DNA of 6,355 nt, from NCBI GenBank assembly GCA_904398645.1, contig CAJFPH010000089.1:1-6355 (forward strand), given 5' to 3'. The stretch is from Allobutyricicoccus pentlandensis (lineage in GTDB: Bacteria; Bacillota; Clostridia; Oscillospirales; QAMX01). This document shows, one piece after another, positions 1-4,833 of the stretch (the stretch's first letter is position 1; the number at the start of each line of letters is the position of its first letter). The notes beneath the pieces were generated by a model. That model made no database searches. It was not told the DNA's origin and saw nothing but the letters and a program-made list of their open reading frames with translations. Made by a program: the position numbers and the translations under genes.

Positions 1-13
1 GAGGTGCCGTTTT

Positions 14-163
14 ATGCGTACAAAGATCACTCTTGCCTGTACAGAGTGCAAGCAGCGCAACTACAATACGTTCAAAAACAAGAAGAACGATCCCGATCGT
101 CTTGAGATGAATAAGTATTGCCGTTTCTGCAGGAAGCATACTGTTCACAGAGAATCCAGATAA
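14..163 (+). CDS. rpmG: 50S ribosomal protein L33 (zinc-ribbon form)
   Basis: This 49-residue basic protein is a component of the large ribosomal subunit near the E site. The translation begins MRTKITLACTECKQRNY and ends HTVHRESR, which is typical of bacterial L33. Two CxxC pairs (C9/C12 and C36/C39) form the zinc-binding ribbon, so this is the zinc-dependent (C+) version rather than the cysteine-free paralogue that many Firmicutes induce under zinc starvation. The length is normal for the family. The ATG is preceded by GAGGTG at 1-6. It is the first visible gene of the secE-nusG-rplK-rplA cluster, with only 13 bases before secE. No tRNA-Trp gene sits in that gap, although some bacteria have one there. 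The operon promoter lies before the window. Confidence 0.97.
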   Translation: MRTKITLACTECKQRNYNTFKNKKNDPDRLEMNKYCRFCRKHTVHRESR

Positions 164-176
164 GGGAGCTGCACTT

Positions 177-488
177 ATGTTTAAAAAGAAAATTGCACAG
201 GCTATCGAACCGGCAGCCGAAGCGTCGCGGCCTGAAAAAGATACGGCCGCCAAGCCGAAAAAAAAGAAAATGACGTTCCGCGATGCCATGGCCCGTGCTG
301 GTAAGTGGTTCCGCGAACTCAAGAGTGAGTTTAAAAAGGTTGTATGGCCAACGAAAAAGCAGGTCCTGAAAAACACTGCCGTTGTACTGGTAGTGCTTGT
401 AGCGGTCGGCATTTTCGTCGGGCTTTTGGACTTCGCATTTGAAAAACTCATCCTGGAGCAGATTCTAAAGCTTGCAACCGGTTATTAA
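177..488 (+). CDS. secE: Protein translocase subunit SecE
   Basis: SecE is the small essential membrane subunit that clamps SecY in the SecYEG protein-export channel. The 103-residue product has a lysine/alanine-rich charged N-terminal extension (about residues 1-35). Next comes the conserved amphipathic segment around residues 45-62 with the FRELKSEFKKVVWPTKK signature. A single membrane helix at about residues 66-86 (NTAVVLVVLVAVGIFVGLL) follows. This is the one-helix form of Gram-positive SecE rather than the three-helix E. coli form; at 103 residues it is longer than the roughly 60 of the shortest forms because of the N-terminal extension. GGGAG at 164-168 lies 8 bases before the ATG. It sits between rpmG and nusG, the standard order in bacteria. 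Confidence 0.97.
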   Translation: MFKKKIAQAIEPAAEASRPEKDTAAKPKKKKMTFRDAMARAGKWFRELKSEFKKVVWPTKKQVLKNTAVVLVVLVAVGIFVGLLDFAFEKLILEQILKLATGY

Positions 489-532
489 TGGTTTCGTCGT
501 CATGAGAAGATCAGGATTTAAGGTGGTGTCAT

Positions 533-1057
533 ATGGCGGATGAAGCAAGATGGTATGTTGTGCATACCTATTCCGGTTATGAAAACAAAGTAGCCGCAAC
601 CATTGAAAAGACAATTGAAACCAGAAAACTGCACGACCTCATCTTCGCAGTCAACATCCCGACAGAGACGGTCCTTGAAGTCCGCGAGAATTCCCAAAAG
701 GAAGTAGAGCGTAAAATTTTCCCGGGTTATGTACTTGTCAAGATGATCATGACTGACGATAGCTGGCATGTAGTTCGCAACACTCGCGGTGTGACGGGTT
801 TTGTTGGGCCCGGATCCAAGCCCGTGGCGTTAACCGACGAAGAGGTCGCGGCGCTTGGCATTGATCAGAAAGAGCCGAAAGTTGCCCTTTCCTATAAAGT
901 TGGGGATCAGGTCCGCGTTACCGACGGTCCAATTACAAACTTCATCGGCGTCGTGGATGAAATCAATGAAAGCGAAAACCGTGTTCGCGTGATCGTTTCC
1001 ATGTTTGGCCGCGAAACCCCGGTGGAGCTGGAGCTCCATCAGGTTACAGCAATATAA
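533..1057 (+). CDS. nusG: Transcription termination/antitermination factor NusG
   Basis: NusG binds RNA polymerase at the clamp. It modulates pausing and termination and can couple transcription to translation. The 174-residue protein has the NGN domain at about residues 6-110, beginning RWYVVHTYSGYENKV. Conserved segments within it are FPGYVLVKM (63-71) and RNTRGVTGFVG (82-92). A C-terminal KOW domain at about 119-174 carries the KVGDQVRVTDGP and FGRETPVELE motifs. The length matches the family. AAGGTGG at 520-526, six bases before the ATG, supports the start. The gene follows secE by 44 bases and is separated from rplK by a 91-base leader holding a candidate L1-binding RNA structure. Confidence 0.98.
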   Translation: MADEARWYVVHTYSGYENKVAATIEKTIETRKLHDLIFAVNIPTETVLEVRENSQKEVERKIFPGYVLVKMIMTDDSWHVVRNTRGVTGFVGPGSKPVALTDEEVAALGIDQKEPKVALSYKVGDQVRVTDGPITNFIGVVDEINESENRVRVIVSMFGRETPVELELHQVTAI

Positions 1058-1076
1058 AAGCGTCAATTGCAGATAC

Positions 1077-1122
1077 CCCGCGCGACGTGGGAGGACGCGG
1101 GAGCGTCCGTATGAATTACCAC
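1077..1122 (+). promoter_or_regulatory. Candidate ribosomal-protein L1-binding mRNA leader, rplK site
   Basis: The rplK leader contains an RNA motif resembling the L1-binding region of 23S rRNA (helices 76-77). An outer stem pairs GTGG (1087-1090) with CCAC (1119-1122). An inner 6-bp stem pairs GGACGC (1093-1098) with GCGTCC (1103-1108) across a GGGA tetraloop (1099-1102). The unpaired 3' strand reads GTATGAATTA (1109-1118). The stretch TGAATTACCAC differs at one base from the UGAAAUACCAC I recall from 23S rRNA, and GTGGGAGG also matches the rRNA 5' strand. L1 autoregulation through such mimics is established in E. coli and archaea; its operation here is inferred. The structure ends 8 bases before the rplK ribosome site. 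CCCGCG (1077-1082) could form a competing helix with CGCGGG (1096-1101). Confidence 0.75.
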
Positions 1123-1130
1123 ATTTATCT

Positions 1131-1151
1131 AAGGAGGTGCACCTAAAGGTG
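1131..1151 (+). promoter_or_regulatory. Ribosome binding site fixing the rplK GTG start
   Basis: AAGGAGGTG at 1131-1139 is a near-perfect anti-16S match, 9 bases before GTG at 1149-1151. The reading frame is open upstream to 1005, inside nusG, so this site decides the start. The site overlaps a 10-base perfect palindrome, AGGTGCACCT (1135-1144). CACC (1140-1143) can also pair with GGTG (1148-1151), which includes the start codon. Confidence 0.85.
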
Positions 1152-1574
1152 GCACAGAAGGTAGTAGGTTACGTTAAATTACAGATTCCGGCCGGCAAGG
1201 CAACACCAGCCCCTCCGGTTGGTTCCGCACTTGGCCCGCACGGCATCAACATCATGGGCTTCACAAAAGAATTCAACGAGCGTACGAAAAACGATATCGG
1301 TCTGATTATTCCGGTCATTATTACAATCTATGCCGACCGTTCTTTCAGCTTTATTACGAAAACCCCGCCTGCACCCGTATTGATTAAAAAAGCATGCGGT
1401 ATTGAGAGCGGTTCCGGTGAACCCAACAAGACCAAGGTTGCAACGCTTTCAAAGGCTGATTGCCGCAAGATTGCTGAGCAGAAAATGCCTGACCTGAACG
1501 CCGCTTCTGTAGAGGCAGCCATGAGCATGATCGCTGGTACAGCCCGCAGCATGGGTATTTTAGTTGAGGAATAA
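1149..1574 (+). CDS. rplK: 50S ribosomal protein L11
   Basis: L11 forms the GTPase-associated centre of the large subunit, binding 23S rRNA helices 43-44. It is also needed for RelA-type stringent sensing. From the GTG start the product is 141 residues, the usual size. The N-terminal domain shows KLQIPAGKATPAPPVG (10-25) and GPHGINIMGF (29-38), including the proline-rich hinge contacted by thiopeptide antibiotics. The C-terminal RNA-binding domain has KTPPAP (71-76) and ends in GTARSMGI (130-137). A longer frame reaching back to 1005 would overlap nusG and skip the ribosome site, so I reject it. It is followed by rplA after an 83-base leader with its own candidate L1 site. Confidence 0.97.
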   Translation: MAQKVVGYVKLQIPAGKATPAPPVGSALGPHGINIMGFTKEFNERTKNDIGLIIPVIITIYADRSFSFITKTPPAPVLIKKACGIESGSGEPNKTKVATLSKADCRKIAEQKMPDLNAASVEAAMSMIAGTARSMGILVEE

Positions 1575-1587
1575 GAACGTCTTATTC
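1569..1587 (+). other. Hairpin overlapping the rplK stop codon
   Basis: GAATAAG (1569-1575) and CTTATTC (1581-1587) form a perfect 7-bp AT-rich inverted repeat around the 5-base loop AACGT. The rplK stop codon (1572-1574) lies in the left arm. The repeat is followed by AAAAA rather than a T-run, so it is not an intrinsic terminator in the operon direction. It may be a folding or RNA-processing element between the cistrons, or chance. Confidence 0.45.
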
Positions 1588-1592
1588 AAAAA

Positions 1593-1640
1593 GTGGGAGG
1601 ATAGGAATACCGCATATGGTGTATTCGCCCGACTAACCAC
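1593..1640 (+). promoter_or_regulatory. Candidate ribosomal-protein L1-binding mRNA leader, rplA site
   Basis: This is a second copy of the rplK-leader motif. GTGGGAGG (1593-1600) is identical to the first site. The outer stem GTGG (1593-1596) pairs with CCAC (1637-1640). The inner part has GAATAC (1605-1610) paired with GTATTC (1621-1626), plus likely GG (1599-1600) with CC (1629-1630). CCG (1629-1631) then leads into ACTAA before CCAC. The inner stem sequence differs completely from the first site while pairing is kept, which argues for a selected RNA structure. The motif ends 3 bases before the rplA ribosome site, so bound L1 would block initiation of its own gene. Autoregulation by L1 is known in other organisms; its operation here is inferred. 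Confidence 0.72.
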
Positions 1641-1657
1641 TATGAGGAGGAAATAAA

Positions 1658-2356
1658 GTGCATAGAGGCAAGAAATATATAGAGAGCGCGAAGCAGATTG
1701 AAAAGCTCCGCCTTTACGATCCTAGTGAAGCGTTGGATTCCGTTGTGAAACTCGCAAAAGCAAAATTTGATGAGACCGTTGAAGTTCATATTAAACTTGG
1801 CGTTGACTCCCGTCACGCAGATCAGCAGGTTCGCGGTGCCATCGTCCTTCCAAACGGCACCGGTAAAACTGTCCGCGTCCTTGTCTTTGCAAAGGACGAC
1901 CGTGCAGCTGCCGCCCGTGAGGCGGGCGCTGAGTACGTCGGCGATACGGATCTTGTCGAGCGTATTCAGAAGGAAAACTGGTTTGATTTTGACGTCGTCA
2001 TCGCTTCTCCGGATATGATGGGCGTTGTCGGCCGTTTGGGCCGTGTTCTTGGTCCGAAGGGCTTGATGCCGAACCCAAAAGCCGGCACGGTTACCCCCGA
2101 CGTTGCCCGTGCTGTTACAGAGGCAAAAGCCGGTAAAATTGAATATCGTCTTGATAAGACGAATATCATCCACTGCCCGATTGGTAAGGTTTCTTTTGGA
2201 ACTGAGAAGCTCCAGGAAAATTTCAATACGCTGCTCGGTGCAGTCATCCGTGCCAAGCCTGCTGCCGCAAAGGGACAGTATATCCGTTCCTGCGTAGTTG
2301 CTTCCACTATGGGACCTGGTATCAAAATTAATCCTGTCCGTATCGAGTCGAAATAA
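1658..2356 (+). CDS. rplA: 50S ribosomal protein L1
   Basis: L1 forms the mobile L1 stalk that guides deacylated tRNA out of the E site. It is also the classic translational repressor of its own operon. The 232-residue product is of standard length. It shows the family signature at about residues 116-145 (ASPDMMGVVGRLGRVLGPKG, then LMPNPKAGTV) and the C-terminal TMGPGIKI (217-224). Domain I comprises the two ends of the chain, and domain II is the inserted middle (about 68-160). GTG at 1658 is preceded by GAGGAGG (1644-1650) at 7 bases. It is the last gene of this operon: a strong terminator follows at once, and the usual rplJ-rplL pair is not next. Confidence 0.97.
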   Translation: MHRGKKYIESAKQIEKLRLYDPSEALDSVVKLAKAKFDETVEVHIKLGVDSRHADQQVRGAIVLPNGTGKTVRVLVFAKDDRAAAAREAGAEYVGDTDLVERIQKENWFDFDVVIASPDMMGVVGRLGRVLGPKGLMPNPKAGTVTPDVARAVTEAKAGKIEYRLDKTNIIHCPIGKVSFGTEKLQENFNTLLGAVIRAKPAAAKGQYIRSCVVASTMGPGIKINPVRIESK

Positions 2357-2369
2357 GCAATATTTATGT

Positions 2370-2406
2370 AATCCCGCAGGTTTTTTATTGAACCTGCGGG
2401 ATTTTT
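2370..2406 (+). terminator. Rho-independent terminator of the secE-rplA operon
   Basis: AATCCCGCAGGTT (2370-2382) pairs perfectly with AACCTGCGGGATT (2391-2403) over an 8-base loop, giving a 13-bp stem. The T-run TTTTT spans 2402-2406. It starts 13 bases after the rplA stop codon and closes the ribosomal operon. Confidence 0.95.
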
Positions 2407-2418
2407 GCGCCATTAGAC

Positions 2419-2447
2419 TTTACAGACTGTCACAAAAGGGATATACT
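2419..2447 (+). promoter_or_regulatory. Sigma-A-type promoter of the phosphatase/acetyltransferase gene
   Basis: TTTACA (2419-2424) and TATACT (2442-2447) each match the -35 and -10 consensus at five of six positions. The spacer is the optimal 17 bp. Transcription should begin near 2454, about 37 bases before the GTG start. An odd palindrome ACAG-A-CTGT (2422-2430) overlaps the -35 box and could be an operator. Confidence 0.75.
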
Positions 2448-2480
2448 GATGATATAAAAAGCAAAATTCTATATATACTT

Positions 2481-2493
2481 GGAGGTTCCGGTG
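2481..2493 (+). promoter_or_regulatory. Ribosome binding site fixing a GTG start
   Basis: GGAGG (2481-2485) lies 5 bases before GTG at 2491-2493. An upstream in-frame TTG at 2479 overlaps this ribosome site and would have none of its own, so GTG is the likely start. Confidence 0.8.
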
Positions 2494-3645
2494 ACGCGTA
2501 TTTATTTTGTCCGCCACGCTGAGGCGGAGGGAAATCTATATCGCATTTGTGAGGGACAATATAATGGTCTTTTGACGGGTTATGGCAGAACGCAGCTTTC
2601 CTGTGTTACCGCATATTTTCAAAACATTTCGCTTGACGCCGTGTATACCAGCGACCTTTACCGCGCATATGAAACGGCCAAAGCCGTTTCCGCGGCGTCC
2701 GGACTGCCTGTTGTCCCCTGCCGTAATCTGCGCGAAATTGACTTTGGGGAATATGAGGGCGTGCCTTGGGGAGACATTAGTCTTCGGTGGCCGGAAAACC
2801 AATTGATTTTCAGCCAGGACTTTCGTCAATTCAGAGCGCCCGGTGGAGAGTCCTCCTGTGAACTGGCCCGCCGCATAACAGGCGCTGTGAAGGAACTTGC
2901 TGCAAAACATCCAAAAGGTTCCATTGCTATTGTTGGGCACAGTGCGGCTTTTGGCACATTTTTCCCCACCGTTACAGATGGATTTGATAAATTGCATACG
3001 CTGCAATATATGCATAATGCAGCGGTTACTGTAATGGAAACGGATGGGGAAGCTTTTCGCATGATAACATATGATGATGTCTCCCATCTTCGCGCATTGC
3101 CGCCTCCTCATCTTACTACGCATCCTAAATTTCAGTTTTCCTACGCTTATGCGGATGTAGAACGCGACGAAGCCTTTATCCGCTCCTGTGGCGCAGGTGC
3201 ATGGCGGGCGGTATACGGTAATCTTCAATTATTTTCAAGCGATCAATTCTATGCCAATGCACGGGGCATCATCGAAGCAGACCCCCATAATGCGTTCATT
3301 CCCATGGCCGATGGAAATCCCGCCGGACTTCTTTTACTGGATTCCCGGCAACAGGATGAACCTGCCACCGGGCACATTGCCCTTGTCTATCTTCTTCCAG
3401 AATATCGGGGCATGGGCCTTGGCGCCCAACTGATTGGACGTTCCGTCATTGAATACCGCGCGCGAGGTATGAAGGCGCTCCGTCTGAATGTTGCAGCAGT
3501 AAACAAACCCGCACGACGCTTTTATGAGCGTTTAGGCTTTCATCGCGAGGCGTTGCTTCGTAAAATTGTATCGCGGCAGTATGTCATGAAGTTTTCCATG
3601 GATGTTCCCCACGAAAATGAGGATCATTTCGGAGAGACATTATGA
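2491..3645 (+). CDS. Histidine phosphatase / GNAT acetyltransferase fusion protein
   Basis: This 384-residue protein joins two enzyme families. Residues 1 to about 200 are a histidine phosphatase (phosphoglycerate-mutase-like) domain. It starts TRIYFVRHAEAEGN with the phospho-accepting H9 in the RHAE motif. R58 and E82 (REIDFGEYEG) lie at expected active-site positions, and the second histidine is H150 in IVGHSAAFG. Residues about 215-370 are a GNAT acetyltransferase domain. Its acetyl-CoA-binding motif A is YLLPEYRGMGLGAQLIG (300-316), with the R306-x-x-G-x-G loop, and NKPARRFYERLGF (338-350) forms the C-terminal motif. Both active centres look intact. Members of the first family act on sugar phosphates, cobalamin intermediates or phosphoproteins, and I cannot name the substrate. 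The gene has its own promoter and overlaps the next gene by ATGA, so the two are translationally coupled. Confidence 0.88.
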   Translation: MTRIYFVRHAEAEGNLYRICEGQYNGLLTGYGRTQLSCVTAYFQNISLDAVYTSDLYRAYETAKAVSAASGLPVVPCRNLREIDFGEYEGVPWGDISLRWPENQLIFSQDFRQFRAPGGESSCELARRITGAVKELAAKHPKGSIAIVGHSAAFGTFFPTVTDGFDKLHTLQYMHNAAVTVMETDGEAFRMITYDDVSHLRALPPPHLTTHPKFQFSYAYADVERDEAFIRSCGAGAWRAVYGNLQLFSSDQFYANARGIIEADPHNAFIPMADGNPAGLLLLDSRQQDEPATGHIALVYLLPEYRGMGLGAQLIGRSVIEYRARGMKALRLNVAAVNKPARRFYERLGFHREALLRKIVSRQYVMKFSMDVPHENEDHFGETL

Positions 3646-4310
3646 ATTTGGAGGGGTTTCTCCCTTTTTGGGTAAAACTTACCGAAGCGCAACGTACGCT
3701 GCTGCGAGATACTGTCCGCGAGCGCCGGTTTGCAAGAGGCAGCGTCGTACAGAATACATCGGAAAACTGTCTTGGACTGCTCCTGGTTACCGGCGGCCAA
3801 CTTCGGGTTTATACTGTTTCAGAAGAGGGACGGGAGTTAACGCTGTTTCGGCTTTTTGAACGGGATATCTGCCTGTTTTCCGCCTCCTGCATCCTGGCAA
3901 GCTTTCAGGCCGGCGTCATGATTTCTGCGCAGGAGGATACTACTGTACTGCATATTCCGCCGGATGTCTATAAAAGACTCATGCAGGAATCGGCGCCAGT
4001 CGCCAATTATACAAATGAACTGATGGCTTCCCGTTTGTCGGAAGTCATGTGGTTGCTCGATCAACTGCAAAATAAAAAGATGGATACACGCATTGCCGCT
4101 TTTTTGATTGAAGAATCCCGTATCCAGGGGAGTGCCGTTCTCGCCATTACACACGAAGAGATTGCCAATCACTTAGGCAGCGCACGCGAGGTTGTCACAC
4201 GTATGTTGCGGTATTTTCAAAGTGAGGGGCTGATACGTTCTGGCCGAGGTGTCTTAACGCTGCTGGATGAAAAACGCCTCTTATCGCTTGCACGGAAAAG
4301 CCTACACTAA
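3642..4310 (+). CDS. Crp/Fnr-family transcriptional regulator
   Basis: The 222-residue protein has a cyclic-nucleotide-type beta-barrel sensor domain at about residues 18-112 and a dimerisation helix at about 115-145. A C-terminal winged helix-turn-helix follows at about 165-205, with ITHEEIANHLGSAREVVTRMLRYF (169-192). The recognition helix carries the SAREVVTR element of the family. The sensor has cysteines C43, C77 and C83 in SENC and ERDICLFSASC. It lacks the N-terminal cysteine cluster of FNR, so a 4Fe-4S oxygen sensor of that type is unlikely. It also lacks an obvious cAMP-binding signature. The xSASCIL core resembles a group of clostridial regulators, known to me from memory. GGAGAG (3631-3636) precedes the ATG, which overlaps the upstream stop. 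The downstream gene is thioredoxin, suggesting redox or thiol stress sensing, perhaps through C77/C83. Confidence 0.9.
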   Translation: MNLEGFLPFWVKLTEAQRTLLRDTVRERRFARGSVVQNTSENCLGLLLVTGGQLRVYTVSEEGRELTLFRLFERDICLFSASCILASFQAGVMISAQEDTTVLHIPPDVYKRLMQESAPVANYTNELMASRLSEVMWLLDQLQNKKMDTRIAAFLIEESRIQGSAVLAITHEEIANHLGSAREVVTRMLRYFQSEGLIRSGRGVLTLLDEKRLLSLARKSLH

Positions 4311-4324
4311 ATTCCATATGTTTT

Positions 4325-4339
4325 TGTAACTTAATCACA
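4325..4339. promoter_or_regulatory. Possible Crp/Fnr-type operator upstream of trxA
   Basis: TGTAA (4325-4329) and TCACA (4335-4339) form an imperfect dyad centred at 4332, with five of seven arm positions complementary. This resembles the CRP consensus TGTGA-N6-TCACA, but the spacer is 5 rather than 6. The centre is about 41 bases before the predicted transcription start, the usual place for class II activators of this family. A regulator of this family is encoded just upstream. Confidence 0.4.
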
Positions 4340-4360
4340 GACTGCATCTCAGTTTTGCGG

Positions 4361-4366
4361 TATACT
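4361..4366 (+). promoter_or_regulatory. trxA promoter -10 element with weak -35
   Basis: TATACT matches the sigma-A -10 consensus at five of six positions. At 17-bp spacing the -35 position reads CAGACT (4338-4343), which is poor, and there is no TGN extension. A promoter of this shape usually depends on an activator. The ribosome site follows 18 bases later. Confidence 0.55.
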
Positions 4367-4399
4367 AATGTCATCAAAAGAAAAAGGAGCGACGACAAT

Positions 4400-4708
4400 A
4401 TGTCAATCACCGTAAATAAAAATAATTTTGAACAGGAAGTTCTTCATTCTGCAAAACCCGTTTTAGTCGATTTCTGGGCGTCCTGGTGTGGGCCATGCCG
4501 CATGCTTTCACCCATCCTGGATGAGGTTGCCGCCGAGCATCCGGAAATTACGCTTGCTAAGGTCAACGTCGACGAGGAACAGGAGCTCGCCATGCAGTTC
4601 CAAATCATGAGCATTCCCTCCCTGATTCTCTTTAAAGAGGGAAAAGCAGTAGCAACCTCTGTCGGTCTCCGGCCTAAGGAAATGATTGAAGATATGCTGC
4701 GTGCATAA
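4400..4708 (+). CDS. trxA: Thioredoxin
   Basis: Thioredoxin reduces protein disulfides in the cytoplasm and is recharged by thioredoxin reductase. The 102-residue product is a complete single-domain thioredoxin. It contains the DFWASWCGPCRM active site with C30 and C33, the buried D24, and the cis-proline P73 in SIPSL. Most thioredoxins have threonine after that proline, whereas this one has serine. The start is ATG at 4400, with AGGAG at 4385-4389 ten bases before it. An in-frame TTG at 4355 lies upstream of the -10 box and cannot be used from this promoter. It lies 89 bases after the Crp/Fnr gene with no terminator between, so both read-through and its own promoter can supply transcripts. 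Confidence 0.96.
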   Translation: MSITVNKNNFEQEVLHSAKPVLVDFWASWCGPCRMLSPILDEVAAEHPEITLAKVNVDEEQELAMQFQIMSIPSLILFKEGKAVATSVGLRPKEMIEDMLRA

Positions 4709-4755
4709 TAATTTTATATGTGGCAGAAGTACGATCTTCCATCTGTCTCAGGACC

Positions 4756-4795
4756 AAAAACGCGTTCTTTCCCGAAGGGGAAAGAACGCGTTTTT
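4756..4795. terminator. Bidirectional terminator between trxA and the DUF4349 gene
   Basis: An 18-bp perfect stem, 4756-4773 paired with 4778-4795, encloses the loop GAAG. The outer ends are AAAAA and TTTTT, so a U-run follows the GC-containing core in either direction. It lies 47 bases after the trxA stop and 38 bases beyond the stop of the convergent gene, serving both. Confidence 0.93.
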
Positions 4796-4833
4796 CAATA
4801 TGTCTTACACGGTGTGGAAGAAAATTCGTCCGC

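Noticed and set aside
164..176. Possible tRNA-Trp gene between rpmG and secE, as seen in some bacteria
   Set aside because: The gap is only 13 bases and holds just the secE ribosome site.
1023..1038. TGGAGC/GCTCCA hairpin at the end of nusG
   Set aside because: It lies within codons for VELELH, has no T-run and is probably a by-product of codon choice.
1005..1148. Longer N-terminus for rplK
   Set aside because: It would overlap nusG and run through the leader structure. The GTG at 1149 has an excellent ribosome site and gives the standard 141-residue L11.
1640..2413. Long minus-strand open frame (257 codons) opposite rplA
   Set aside because: It mirrors a certain ribosomal protein gene, reads as cysteine-rich non-family sequence and has no ribosome site. 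It also runs through the terminator.
2536..3228. Minus-strand open frame (230 codons) opposite the phosphatase domain
   Set aside because: The plus-strand frame has clear active-site motifs. The opposite frame shows no family features.
4726..4738. GAAG-N5/6-CTTC small inverted repeat after trxA
   Set aside because: A 4-bp stem is too short to stand out, and the real terminator follows at 4756.
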